Assembly (NCBI RefSeq): GCF_964340395.1
Contig: NC_135549.1
Span: 13,016,842 to 13,080,841, forward strand
DNA from: Glandiceps talaboti
Lineage: Eukaryota > Hemichordata > Enteropneusta > Spengelidae
DNA length: 64,000 bases
Direction: 5' to 3'
The number at the start of each line of letters is the position of its first letter. Within the stretch, counting starts at the first letter, position 1. Both the position numbers and the translations under genes were made by a program. A model generated the notes under the pieces. It did not search any database and was not told the origin of the DNA. It worked only from the letters and a program-made list of their open reading frames with translations. Below are positions 1-19,996 of the stretch, one piece after another.

Positions 1-235
1 ATGGTGCAGTACAGACCACAACATAGAGCACACTTTCAACCAGTATTATACAAACAAGAACTCCAAGTACCAATGAGATGGATACACATGGAAATTAATA
101 CCATTGTTTCTTCAAGACGTGAATTGATTGATTCTTATAGATTGAAAAAAATAAACATCTTGTATTTTGTACCAGCAGCCCTATAGTAATCTGACATTAT
201 CTTGTCTGTCTTGCTATCATTTTATCACACTACAG
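1..235 (+). other. intron of GTF3C1 (left edge of window)
   Basis: Open frames here are short and do not continue the downstream protein. The first exon that clearly belongs to GTF3C1 begins after a pyrimidine-rich tract and CAG at 233-235. I see no other feature in this stretch. Confidence 0.5.
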
Positions 236-2750
236 GTGTGGTCCGTGCAGAGAGAAAGAAAGGGAACCACAAAACAAGAAAAGATGAAAATGGAGTGGCA
301 ACCAATGCAGGGACAAAAAAAGATGAAAATGCATTGTCAAATACAATAAAATCTCTGTTTATGACAGTGGATGATATTAGTAAACCACCCCGTGAAGATA
401 ATGGAACCATCCCAGGTGATTCGCAAGGTGCAGGTGGCATGGATTCTAGTTTCTATGCGTAAGTACATATTTGGATCTGTTTTCAGATTTGAGAAGAAAA
501 TATGATAAATTAAATACATAGCTGCTTAATACAAAATCCTTGATGATTGTGAACAGTCTTGGCTCTGGGTTTAATTAATATTGCTGTGTTCATAAAGATG
601 GCCAATTGCTATGTCAGGATGTAGCAAAGGCCATACAAATGTCACTTTTCAGACTATGAGAGTATGTGGGGTGGGAGTGTCTATGATGGGGATGGGGGTG
701 TCACTGCATAGGTTGATGATTCTAACACATTTGTGTTCACTTGTTTGATATTGTTGACTTTTGAGTCTGTCTGGACATCTTACACCTGGCTGGTTTGACA
801 AATCCCGGCCCTGTTCGTACCAAATACCAATACACGACACATTTAGCTACAAAAACCCAAGACTGAAACTATCCTACCAAGAATTGACTGTACATTAGAA
901 TATTGCAATATACATACACTAGCTGCTTTGTAAAATTAAGTCTCAACTATGCATATGATGCCATTAACACCAAGACATGCATTGAACTAGAGCATACTGT
1001 CATGGTGATGTAACAAACAATTCAATATAGTCACCATACAATTATAACATGGTCAGGAATCCTAAAACTAAGTATCTCACAAATTTTGTTGATTTACATC
1101 AAAATTATCATAATGATATTTTAAGTTTTATGAAGAAAAAAGGCAACAGAGAAACCTCGCTGAAATCAACAATGTCAATGGCCTCTGTAGTTGTGTCATG
1201 TGAGAAAGTCTCAGTACAGATTCCTAGATGTCAGCTACTTTATAAAAAGTTCATTATTCAAACTATATTTGATCTATTTATACGTTGCCATGGTTATGTT
1301 TTCATAACTGGAGTAAGGATTCTTCTCTTTATGGGATTTAAATATTGTTGGTTTTTTTATTCAGACACTTGAAGAGAAACTGGCAATGGGTTGTACCCCA
1401 CAAAGGTAGACATGGACAGAGCAGTAAAATGGTAATGACGTCACCATCCTGCAAACCAATGGCGGATATCCTAGAAGAAGGTGTAGCATCAACTTCTGGT
1501 GAGCTTGGAAACATAGTGATCTTGTCAATTTTGTTCTTTTTGATTTTTTATACATGTTTATACAGAAGTAATATGTTGAGGATATATGTGTTGTGTGTTC
1601 TTGTATTTGTTTTATGAAATAATTTTGTGGAATTGGACTGGAAATTCTGAAATACCTTTCCAATACTGCCAATACAATTTGTAACAATGGTGAACTGGTG
1701 TGCCTTCAGAACAGTTGCTTTTACTGATTGATGTAAAATTATGAAGAAAAAAAAGTCCTGATCTGTAAACACTATTGAGTAACCATTTTTTCCCCCAAAG
1801 TGAAGTTCATGTCTGGTATTTGTGAGTAAAAAACTCATATTTGTCAAAATTGGTACATCAAATATGCATGACTTTGTATGAATATCACAATAGACTGTCA
1901 CAATAACACATATGAAATCATAATCAGGTGTTTTTGTCATATTTCCTGTATGTCATATTTTGTCACAATCGACAATGCCATGTTGAAAGTCTTGACTATT
2001 TTCACAGGAGAGTTGACACCTGATGCTTTGATACAGTTAGTGTCTGAACCCAGTAGAGTTCTGAGAAGGACTGTCGGTGAAACAGTCAAGAAAAAAAAGA
2101 AACCAACATCAGCTAAAATATCAGCCAAGAAGAAGCAGAAAGCAACTAAAGCTACTAAGAAACCCAGTAAGTTTACTGTTATTGTTGTCATGGAAACCCA
2201 GTAAGTTTACTGTTATTGTTGTCATGGAAACCAAAAACAGTTTACTGTTATTGTTGTCATGGCAAATCATGTGGATAGTGTAAATAAGAATGTAAATTAT
2301 GTTCTGTCAAAAGTCTACATTTTCCTTTTAAAAACATTTTGTGCAAAACTAGTCAATACCTCAAGTCCTCTCAATTATTGTAGTGTTTGAAATCAAGTTA
2401 TGTTGCTCTTAAACAAGAAATATCTATAATATTCTGTATAGTTACCATCCAATCTTAACACTGTTGACAGAACATTTCTCAAACCAGCGATGTACAATGT
2501 ATTTTGTGTTGTGTAGAAAGTAAACTTACTTCTCAAACCAGTCATATACAGTGTATTTTGTGTTGTGTAGAAAGTGGACCAAGAGATGCAACAGATGCCA
2601 GGGCATTACAGAAAATGACAAAGCAAAGAGTTGGGTGGACTGCCCAAGAGGATAGTTTGGTGAGTCACTTTATCTAGTCACACAACCCAGCTTTGAATTA
2701 GTCCTGACTTGTGTGTGTGTGTGTGTGTGGGTGGGTGGGTGGGGGGTGGG

Positions 2751-2782
<32 letters not shown>

Positions 2783-5700
2783 ATTATTGTATGCTATTGA
2801 TGTAAAAATCAGCTAAGCAGGTGACTGACTTGTTAAAACTTGAGGTAAAACTTATTCAATGATGAAATATGATGTATTGGAATTAGCGCAATCTTATTTC
2901 ATTGAGAGATTCATATACTTCACCTATTCTAAGTTCATTTGATTTTCTTAATACGACAGTTACTGTTGTGTAGAGTGGCATCAACTCTATTGAACAAGAA
3001 GAAGAAAGACTTTGTTGCTTGGAGTGTTGTCAGAGATTTACTACATCAAAGCTATGAGGTAAGGTGATCCCAAATATCAAACAAAACATTATGACTATCT
3101 CTGAAGAATGATAGTATCTGACAGTTGAGTTGATCTAATGGCAACTAGAAATTTCTGTCATCTTCATTTTCAACATTCAGGGGAGTAGGAGGGTTGGGGG
3201 TCATGTTTGGAATTTGTCAAATGTAAAAACAGTGGGAAAAAATTGTTATTTCTTTTCTCCAATGTATAATGGAAATTTAAGATATTGCAAGGACACACAA
3301 TTATGAAAGTTTAGTCTGTCAATTTTTAGAAAAATATGTTGTCAAAATGAAAATAGAATGTGTTACACATGAAAACATAACATAAGCGAACAAAACATAA
3401 AACAGCTGAAGTATTTACATATTGATTTTGATATACAACAATAGAGGTATAATAGATATCATCAGTTCATTAGCATTTACCCTATATTTGTTTTATCTTA
3501 TAAACTGACAATCATACTTGGGTCTAAATTACTGTTTTATGTATTATGCGAAAACTAAGTATATTCTATTATCGTTGCCATGGAAATACATTTATTTTAC
3601 AGTGCTCCACAGATAAGACATCAGCTGCAGTTAACAGGAGATCTAAGTATATATTGAATAATCCACAGACAGGGTTGAACCTAAAGATCTGTCTTGCAGA
3701 AGTCTATCAAGATAAGGTATATAGAAACATTGAATTCTGTTTTGATTTGAAATATCAGGTGATAAAACAAGTGTTACTGTACACCCATTCCAGTCCTAAA
3801 ACCCCACACCCAACACATCATTATACCCTTACTCTCTACCAATATATATACCGTGTAGACATATTTAGATCTGAAGATCTGTCTCAAGAAGTTTTTCAAG
3901 CCATTAGTGAAATCATGTAATTCTGTTTTTAACCTGAACTTTCTGCTGATAAATCAAGAAGTGTTACCCCATTTCTGCCCTTTGGATTCTGAGTTATGAT
4001 CATAGTTTTCTTCATGGCTCAACTTAGCCGATAAGAACAAAAAATTGCATATGATTATGAATTATTGCATGTATCATAATTTCATTTGTACTGTAGGAGT
4101 TACTACAGAGTATCATGGCTGAGAAGGGAGACTATGATAACCCTGAAGTGTGTACTGCAGAATATAATGACCTTGTCTCAAAACTCAGAGATAAATTCAG
4201 GTAAGAACTGTTAGAATTTTTCATTATGTCTCAAGGTATGGCTATGAGCATGTAAGAGTTACTAGTTCTGTCCACACACATCTAGTCCAAGTCAATTCAA
4301 CCTTGATATTCATAATAGCACCCATTTTGTACCTAAATTTCTGAGTACGCCATACATTATGCACCACATTTCATACTCACTCATTTTGCCATTGACCAGA
4401 TCAGTAGTGGCCTCTGCCCAAAGTGTTTTCTACTTTGCTTTAGATTTATTTGATGTGTAGTTATTTTGTGTCTTTTATTATCGTATTTATTTTCCATAGT
4501 AAACAACATGATTTGTACTGTATTTTGGATGTGTGTCAAACATGTATTTTGTTTTACTGTTGCCTTTCCCTGATTATTTTAAAAAGAAGTATTTCTGTGA
4601 AAATGAAATCCAGATACAAAAGTATCGGTAAGGACACTTTCAGTGAATCCTAAAATATGGCATTCATAATGATTATTACTAAGTATGTGATGAATGCAAT
4701 TTCAAGTATCTGTTACAGAGAACAAATTTTCTGCAAGTTTGACAAGAACGTGAAGTTGTTATGTTTTCGCAAATAATACATTTACACTTTCATATACATT
4801 TCAAAGCCTTGCTTCAAACTGAAGGTAAAAGCCATATGATAATTACGTTGTTTTCCACCCCTACTTTTGTTTTTTTATCATTTGTACATCAAGTTCTCTA
4901 CCTGGTGATTCAGAGTTTGATCTTCCTGATACTTTAGAAGAACTTCATAACAAATACAAACTGGTTCCTATTGGCCATAAAACAAGTGTTGATAACAGTG
5001 TGGTGCTAAGAACGAAAGAAGACATTATCAAGGCACAACTTATGAATTTGATCCAGGTAAGTGTAATCAGGGTTGTCTGTAACTTGAAATATGTCTATGT
5101 CTGATGTCTGATGTCTAGTATGTGGCTACATCTGGTGTCTATGAAGGAATCATGTATCATACTTCAGGAACATGACTAACTGGAGACCTACATGTACATG
5201 ATTCACTACAAATGTGAAGTAAATAAATTTTACCATATATAAAACATGTCTAAGTAGTGCATGTTAGCCCAGAGATTTCGCTTTTGGGCTCGTCAATGTT
5301 ATAGCCAGAACAGCCAAAGCTTGAGGCCCGGCAAGTAGCTTTCTACTGTATACTACACACATTCTTTCAGATGGTCAAATATCAGGATTCAAATTGTTCC
5401 AGCAGATTGTAAATTTGTACTGTTTATTTTTCACCTCACAGATATCATTATCCATGGATCCAAGTGAGTATAATTCACACCAGGTTTTCAAAGTATATGA
5501 GAACTACCCTACTGAGTTACTGGAAGCTGCATTTCTTGCACTCAGAAATAAAGGCTTGGTTAACAGAAAGGTAAGTTACTACAAACTACACTTAGTCTTC
5601 TAGTATTTTGTAGTGTTTTATTACATGTAATTTCAGGGAACCCTTGTAATGGAGAAAATTTGATGAAACCAAAATCTGGTAAAATTTACATTTAGATTTC

Positions 5701-8700
5701 AATCTATACCTAGTACCATAATTTCGGTGGAAAACTCTGGAAACACCTAGTGAACTCGGGTAGATTTACCTGCTTGTAATACCACCTCCCTTAACAGGAA
5801 CAATGTCTACCACTCAGGTCATTTTTCTGAGAGCATATAATAAGGAACTAGTTTGTAATTTGCAGAACATTATTTGATCGAGGAAAGTTTACTCGTCACT
5901 ACATTCCAAACACTGCTAGATTTATATTTCTTACAAAATTTAGGTGACATTTGAAAGTGGAGCAAACATTAAACAAATTGTGTTTATTGAATGGGAACTT
6001 GTATTTGGAAACTTTTGTTATCAATTCATAGTTGCTTTTGTTTTTTGCTTTCCTGTGCCAAGGAAAGGGACAGTTCCTTTTCTAGAAATGATAGAGATAA
6101 AACTAAAATAATGTGACAGTTGCAATATTTATGTATCACCGTAGACATGAAATAGTGTGTGTGTTTACTTTTCAGCGTGGTTCTGAGGGTTACAAGACAA
6201 CACGTAATGTTCCATTTGCAGCAATGTCTTATCAACTATCCATGAAATACCACAGATATTTCCTAGGCCTCATACCAGTCTCTGTATTTCAAGAAAGTAA
6301 ACAGTTCTTTCAGAAACTGAAGTCAAAATCATCAGGTAATAACATCTTTCTGCATATACTGTTTTTTAGAATTTTTTTCCATATACTTACAAATGACCAA
6401 AATTGAATGATATTGATGACTCTGATTTTTCTCAGCAATGCCATAACTCTTCCAGACACCCATAAGTGAATTTATGATTGTCATTTTCCCTTAAGTCTCT
6501 TTTCTTCTCAAAGCTTTTCTACAAAATTAATTATGTTGATGTATTACAGAGGACGACTTCTGGTTAAACTTTCCAACGGATTCAACAGGTGGTCCACTAT
6601 GCTGCATTGCTACCTTGATGACTATGAAGAAGGTAATGACAATTAGATAAATTAGATGTTTGCTATGAAACACATGTATAGTACTCATTATCAGACTACA
6701 CTTTGTTGTTTTGTATGCTAAATATGGATTTGCTAGGTATTTATGAAGTATGGTCATTATCCTATGGAACAGTCGTATCAAAAATTGGATTCAATTTGAT
6801 ATTTTCAAAGAATTCATATTCCATATTTTGACATAGGATACTCTATCATGGTAAGCAAACTTGACACAAGTTATTGTTATCTATAGTGCACACAAACCTA
6901 TAGACTGTAGGGTACGCTATGACTGGGCACCCTCACACATTGATCATCCCCTTTGGGAGCAGGCTGGTGAGGGGAGAGTGACATAATGTATCTAACTCTA
7001 GGTGGGTGATAATAATCATTGTGTTATAAGTAAGAAGTAAGAAAGTAATAAGTGGGAATTATTCATGTTTTTATGTTATTATTGTGTTTTTTTCTGTAGC
7101 TTGTCTTTAATGTGGTAATACCAGAACAAGTGGTTTTAGTGGATAGCGAGTTATTGGAAAATCAAGTTATGAATGCTGGTAAGCTGTCAGTGAATAGTAG
7201 TACCATTAATTCAGATGATAGTGATGATGAAGAACCCACTGAAAGTGATTTATCACGATTGACTCTCTTAGCTCAGGCAACTCTGCAGGCTTCAGCTTCA
7301 ACAAAGAAAGCAACAGGGTCACAAATACAGTCTAAGACATCAACCCCAGCTGTAGATGTCCAAGTGGATTCAGAGAAAACAGAACCAATGGCTAGTACAT
7401 CCAGAGGGGATGAGCCTATGCCCGGCCCTTCCCAGGAGATTGAACCTATGCTAAGTACATCCCAAGAAAGTGGACCTATGCCTGCGTCATCCAGGGATGA
7501 TGAACCAGTCACAAATACATCTGGTGTAGCCACTCCTACCAGCACATCAAGTGCCCAGAATATTACATATGATGTGACGCCAAGACAGGCATCACGATCT
7601 AATTTACTACTATTTCGTGGACAGTATTCTCCAGGAATTGTCAATAAACGGAACTTAAACCCTCAAGACAATATTGTAGTCAACCCTTGCACACTTTCTA
7701 TGGCTTTGGCGCCTGAAGATGACAGTGAAAGAGCAATGGTCAAATTTGAAAGTGACAGTAATGACTTCAAATCAGTCCCGAGGACAATTTGTGCAATGGA
7801 AGATACAGAATCAGTAAACCTGGCAGATCTGTGTAAAAGTACTATTGTACCACGCAACAATGTTTCACTGGATGATGTCATAGCCAAGTGCAAAGGTCAA
7901 GGTTATGAGGAGTCTTTCACAAATGTGTTAAAAGATGTGTACGATATGATTGATATCAAGAAATTGTTTGGAGTCCCTAAGTCAGCTGTTGGTATGATGT
8001 TAGATGTGGCAGATAAACATGCAGTAGAGAAAGCCGTTGATGTACTACTTGCTGACTACTTGGTAAGTAATTTATGCAACAATATGTATAATAAAAAAGA
8101 TTAAAATTTAGAAGTGAAAAACAGTTGTCTGCTAGCTATACAAAGAGCTGGTCCAGAACAAAAGAATAATCCTATTTAATGTATTTGGCTACATTGTCAT
8201 TGACAAGATAACGGTAATGCAAGAACCTGGGATTGAAACCCTGGCCTTTAAGAATATCCTTTTAGAAAACTTTCAGGCCATTAGATTTACACTGAGAAGT
8301 GTAAAGTTCATTCTATTGCAGTATAATTCGTCAGTTAATTGTGCTAATTGTACATAGCACTGCAGGCATGGCAGTGTTGAATTATGATAAAGTGTAAGTT
8401 TTTACTGCACAATAACTATGTTTTACCTAATTCTTTGTTTGTAGGTCATTGAAGTTGGTGTTTCGGAACCAGTTTTAGTCAGTAGACAGTATGCATCTCC
8501 ATGGTTAATACATTCATTCAAAGTACCTAGGTCTTCTAAACTCATTGGCAGTGATAGCAGCAGTCAGGCTGGAGATGCTGGTACAAGAACACTTTGTGGT
8601 AGCAGTGAGAAAGGGGGTGGTGGTACTTCAAAGACCACGTCCAGTAACAGGCAGGGTAGTGATGTTGATACGTCGAACACACAGCATGTTAGAAGTCAGG

Positions 8701-11018
8701 ATACTTCAACTACACAGTGTGCTAGTAGTCTGGATGGGAATGGTGATACAACAACACAGCGTGGTAGCAGCAAGGATAGGGATGTTGTTGGTTCAACCAC
8801 ACACCAACGAAAGAAGCTCAGAACTTCAGAGAAATCACAAACAGCAAATATAGAGACTGAAAACCTACAACATGAGGAGTAAGTGTCTAATTATTTAAAT
8901 CTATTAACCAGAAATTCAACTCATAAATTATTCTGTGCACTTTTGTGTTTTAAAAGTCAAACGCTTCTCTGAGAGGCTAATAAATCATAGAATACAGTAA
9001 AACTCAATAACAACATTGTTTCCCCTATTATCAAAAACAATCATTTCTTTTTATTGAGCACATGCATTCAAACATTCAGAGTGTAAAAATTTCCTTTTTA
9101 AAAGTTCCAAGTGATTTTTGTCAACCTTACACCATGTCCAAAAGTATCTATTTGATTCATATTCTGTACTACACAAAATAACATATTTGCAAGGTGCACA
9201 ATTGTCTATATAAACTTTTATGTCCATTTCTGCCATTTCTTAGTCTGATAAGGTATGCTATGATGGAGCGCCCTCACACATCTGCCAACTCCTTTTCACA
9301 AGCTGATAGGCATGGCACGATGTGTCATATCTAACATGTAGACTAGCTATTTCGCAACCTGAAGTACAATTAAAAATGCAGAGAATGAACACTAATTCTG
9401 GTATTCTTATTTTACACATCTCAAGCTATCATGGTAGATATTTAATTACATACATTTATAGTGGTTTGTATGTCTTCCATGTAATCAATAAAGCATACAG
9501 GGTGTTAAGTTTTAACTTTGTGTTAACTAGCAGTATCACACACACATCAGAATTAGTTTGTTGTAACTGCATAGTTTTAATGGGAATGCAGTATACCTTG
9601 TTTTACTGTAATGTCAGAATTAATTCCTCCATGACATGGTTCTTATCATCTATTACAGTCCCTATGAGCCAGTAGAGTTTCTGTCCCATCCCTGGCTCAC
9701 AGTGGAAGGCAAACCTAACATTGCAACCCTACGGACCATGCTGCAAGGTGTATTGCTGTTAATCATGAACTCACCAGGCATTACTCATGCAGCCACTGTA
9801 CGCAAATATCAAGGTGTGCTCCATCCTGTGGCTGTAGAACTTGTATTACAGGTATGTTTATCAATCAATACTGTACTGTTTTATGTAAATTATAACCTGG
9901 GGAATTAAATGTGATGGGTATTATAAAATTTGAACTTAAGTCAGCTCTGTTGATGTTAGGTCAAGTACTGAAGTTAAGTTCATGGTCAGAGGTGTAAGGT
10001 CAACCTTAGTCAGGTACCAGTACTTTGAGGTCAAATTTATGGTTTGGGAACTCCACATGAACTTGGTTCAGTCAGGTGACCCTATGCCAAAGGCGAGGTC
10101 AGATTTTGTCCTAGCTGCTTTAGTTGATGTCAAGTAAGTCATAAAAAGTCACCTAGACCACCTCTACATTGTGTGACTTCTCGACAAATAAGAGAAATAC
10201 AATTTTTGAAATCAGCCATGTGAGCAAGTTGTTGGTCAAGTGATTTTTTACTACTCTATTTATGTCATTTCAGATGTTACTAGATTTAGGATGTGTTACC
10301 AAGACAACAAGGCAACAAAAGAAATGTTCACTATTTTCGGATTCATGGGACACAACAAAAGGTAAGTTTTACATCTATTTCTAACTAGACTCTATCGCCT
10401 ATAAAGTTACACTACTGACGGTAACTGTCAGTAACTATACAGCTTAGCAACCACCACCACCATTTTATCATCTTTATTCTAACTTGGTAGAATTGTCCAA
10501 TGTTTGTTGTTTAAAACACTTATTTTCTAAAATATTGCATTTACACTATAAAACTGGAAATTCAAGTTTATTTCCTGTGGATATATAAGAGTATGATCAT
10601 ATTCAAAAATTTAGAATAGAGTGTACAAGAATCTGCCAGTCACTTTTCACCGTATTGCTGTGAGGAACAGAGAAAGCACCGCCTCAGTACCTTCACTTTC
10701 CAACCTTACCTTTGACTGGTCATCAGTCCAGACTTATTATATCAGCCTGTTTGGAGAAAGGGAGGTTAGACCGAGCCCACAACGGCTGATCTGTCAATCA
10801 CCTAAAATGTTCACATTATATAATCATTACTTCATCTTGTTCACAGAACCTCCATTATGCAGATGAAGTGAATTTCGACAACCAGGGTATTATACTAGGG
10901 ATAAATTTTGATAATAAACTATCTCTGTTCTTTTGTTTCTCCAGCCCCAACTGTAGGTGAACATGTCTACTATGAACCAACTGTTGACTGTGTCCTCAAA
11001 CTAGCTGCTAGCCAGTAA
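236..11018 (+). CDS. GTF3C1: General transcription factor 3C polypeptide 1 (TFIIIC largest subunit), C-terminal half; 5' part outside window
   Basis: This is the largest subunit of TFIIIC, the nuclear complex that binds the B box of tRNA genes and recruits TFIIIB and Pol III. Exons that join in frame: 236-458, 1365-1498, 2008-2166, 2571-2659, 2960-3058, 3603-3716, 4097-4200, 4894-5056, 5442-5570, 6176-6335, 6550-6632, 7100-8062, 8445-8878, 9659-9851, 10274-10361 and 10945-11018 (TAA). All have GT-AG borders, and they encode about 1,068 residues. Blocks that match vertebrate GTF3C1 as I know it include [18 protein letters not shown] (a Myb/SANT-like stretch), [52 protein letters not shown], the PWLIHS block, [13 protein letters not shown], and [11 protein letters not shown] near the end. 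The protein stops about 20 residues sooner than the human one. Exon 3 ends in a lysine-rich segment. The large exon 7100-8062 carries a decapeptide repeat, and exon 8445-8878 is Ser/Thr/Gly-rich. The N-terminal half is missing only because the window starts inside the gene. Confidence 0.95.
2163..2268 (+). repeat. 34-bp tandem triplication containing a splice donor
   Basis: Three consecutive copies (period 34, then 35) begin inside the GTF3C1 exon end and run into the intron. Copies 1 and 2 each keep CAGTAAGT, so GT dinucleotides at 2167 and 2201 are both good donors. The third copy has lost the donor. Only the first keeps the frame into the next exon; use of the second would add 34 nt. Confidence 0.85.
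2477..2580 (+). repeat. 54-bp tandem duplication spanning a splice acceptor
   Basis: Two near-identical copies begin at 2477 and 2531. Both contain TGTGTTGTGTAG followed by AAAGT. The second copy supplies the acceptor of the exon at 2571, and the first leaves a decoy acceptor about 54 bp upstream. Confidence 0.8.
2710..2783. repeat. compound microsatellite (GT)n, G-rich tract, (TTG)n
   Basis: A run of GT repeats passes into GGGT/GGGG and then TTG triplets, within a GTF3C1 intron. Confidence 0.9.
6910..7000. repeat. dispersed repeat copy 1 (about 85 bp)
   Basis: Resembles 9250-9340 over about 85 bp. Shared landmarks are GCTATGA, CCCTCACACAT and a TATCTAAC end. It lies in a GTF3C1 intron. The family is not identified. 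Confidence 0.55.
7382..7531 (+). repeat. 30-bp minisatellite coding a decapeptide, five copies
   Basis: Inside the large GTF3C1 exon the protein reads [40 protein letters not shown] and then a fifth EPVTNTS-type copy, in exact 30-bp register. It lies in a region that is poorly conserved in the family. Confidence 0.85.
9250..9340. repeat. dispersed repeat copy 2 (about 85 bp)
   Basis: Second copy of the sequence at 6910-7000, in the same orientation, in another GTF3C1 intron. Confidence 0.55.
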
Positions 11019-11232
11019 CATATGGTGTAATGAAGCAATATTAATGTGTAGCATACAAGAAAGGATATGTTACAACCAACTCCAGCTAAATGTCAGCAAA
11101 CCTAAAGCAAGAAAACGAGTAATAGGTGTATGCCCGATTTTTTGATAAATAGAAGTAGATATTTAACAGATAGAGATAATAAATTGTTGTATTTTACCAC
11201 TTACAACAGTGGAAATCCGGCTTTCAGCTAAC

Positions 11233-11238
11233 AATAAA
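11233..11238 (+). terminator. candidate polyadenylation signal of GTF3C1
   Basis: Canonical AATAAA about 215 bp after the stop codon; another occurs at 11178. The one actually used cannot be decided from sequence. Confidence 0.45.
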
Positions 11239-12278
11239 ATTGTGTGGTTCCGATTATGCTCAATTTCAGAATACATGTAGGTTAGGTAGATTTTTTATTT
11301 TTCATTATTTTTTTAATTATTTATTTTGTATGTGTCTAGTTCAGGTAGTTATGTTTTCCGTTGTTTTCAACATGGTTTCTGTGTTATTGGTTTCTTCTCA
11401 TCAGATGTACAGCCATTAGAGATTGGAAGAACTTGTCTTTTTAAGTTGATGTCAGTTTCTGCATCCACTATTTCTTGCGAGACATCACAATTTTTGTGAT
11501 TTTGTTATTTTTTTTCATAAAAAAAAGTTTAGGGTTGGCATGGGATCAGGTAACCGGAACCAAACAATTTTCTATTAGGCCTAACTAAAATAGACACAGA
11601 CTAAAACTGTTGTTGTGACATGTTGATATAAACTTTTGATGGATGATGGTTTAATTGTACACTCAGTAGGGTGGCATTTCTGATGATCTTGCAGTGTAGT
11701 TTTTGGGAACTTCCAGTGTTTACCCTATCTTGATTACCATTCTCACATTCTCACAAACCAGTGCTGTTATTTCTTCCACGAACTTCGAAATAACGAGACT
11801 GTTCGGACGACACGTTTTGGATGGTGCTGTAAAAGAGGCCGTGGTTTGCGACGATGCTTGATTACTGGGTGATTACATTTGCACAAAAAAGGCATTGCTA
11901 CCACCCACTTGTGTAAACCACCAAACCAAACAACATTAGTTTTAGCTGGTGTCTATCTTAGTAAGCTGAAAGCTTGGTTTTCCGCAGTTCAATTTCGTGT
12001 TTCCACTAACCACAGTGAGAAACATTTAGTCTTGTCATGTAGAAAACCATGAAATAATTTCCAATTTGTTGATAAAAAAAACACATTTTCTGCTGCTTTT
12101 TGACTTCTCTCACATCCTCAAAACGTTGACGTCATAATTGATGCTGTCATTGCATGAATTCATTGTCATATTTACAATTATATATTAGATTATATTATGA
12201 TGTAACTATCTGACTGCTGTCATCTCCAAAAATAAAACATCCAAAGTGATACAAAGAATATCATTCATGAAAGTGTGT

Positions 12279-12284
12279 TTTATT
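12279..12284 (-). terminator. candidate polyadenylation signal of RPAP3
   Basis: AATAAA on the - strand, about 770 bp past the RPAP3 stop codon. Closer canonical signals were not obvious. Confidence 0.35.
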
Positions 12285-12816
12285 TCTAGACCACACATAT
12301 TTACAAATCAAAATACACAGTTCACACCACAGTCATATTTAAACAGTAAAAAAGTGGGAGGCACTGATAGAGTTTGGAAAAAAAATGAAAACATACTAAT
12401 TTCTTGAGTACCACATTTGCTGATCTTTAAGAATGTCATGAATTGTAACAAAAAATGTAGAATCACATTCATTTATGCTGTCAATTGATTATGGTATATT
12501 ACATAATAATAACCAAATTTAGACCAGAAACATTTATAACTAAACTAAAACAACGACAGAAAATATACATAAATGAAATTGCTGTAAAACTGTGATATGA
12601 GTGACCAACAAAATGTTTTCACTAGGTTATTAGGAAATATACATTTCACATATATGATATTCATTTTAATACTTCGATTGATGTCCATGTGTAGTTCTAA
12701 AATCTAGTTCATGGCAATCAAATATAGCATTTATACTTCTTGCTGGCTGTGTGATTTTGACATACTCAATGCCATACATCAGAGTGTCGATATGATGTAA
12801 GTTGTCCGAGAAGTAG

Positions 12817-12819
<3 letters not shown>

Positions 12820-12847
<28 letters not shown>
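12820..12847. repeat. (GAT)n microsatellite
   Basis: About nine GAT triplets just downstream of the RPAP3 coding end. The poly-His and poly-Ser frames here are artefacts of the repeat. Confidence 0.9.
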
Positions 12848-13054
12848 ACACGATGACAATGACAATGGTTGTGGTGATGATGATGATTGATGATGAATGT
12901 GAAAGGATGACAGTAAATACGAAAGGATGATCATGATAATGTTAGTGATGATACCGATAACGATGTTATTAACATTGTAAGAATGATATGGATGTAAAGA
13001 TGTAAAGAGAATATCAAGGTGGTGAATCAAGTTATGATTCTCTCTCATTTACGG

Positions 13055-19996
<6,942 letters not shown>

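Larger units (their letters stand above)
11019..13054. other. convergent intergenic region with the 3' UTRs of GTF3C1 and RPAP3
   Basis: The two genes end facing each other. AATAAA on the + strand at 11178-11183 and 11233-11238 could end GTF3C1 transcripts. TTTATT at 12279-12284 (AATAAA on the - strand) could end RPAP3. A (GAT)n tract lies at 12820-12847. I see no further gene. Confidence 0.6.

Noticed and set aside
5255-5345. Possible tRNA-like or hairpin segment (GGGCTCG, GCCCGGC)
   Set aside because: No clover-leaf with A and B boxes could be drawn. It lies in a GTF3C1 intron. No tRNA or rRNA gene was found anywhere in the window.
7273-7644. 123-codon open frame on the - strand
   Set aside because: It is a shadow of the large GTF3C1 exon.
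10621-10866. 81-codon open frame in the last GTF3C1 intron, considered as an extra exon
   Set aside because: Exons 10274-10361 and 10945-11018 already join in phase, and no matching splice sites or family similarity were seen.
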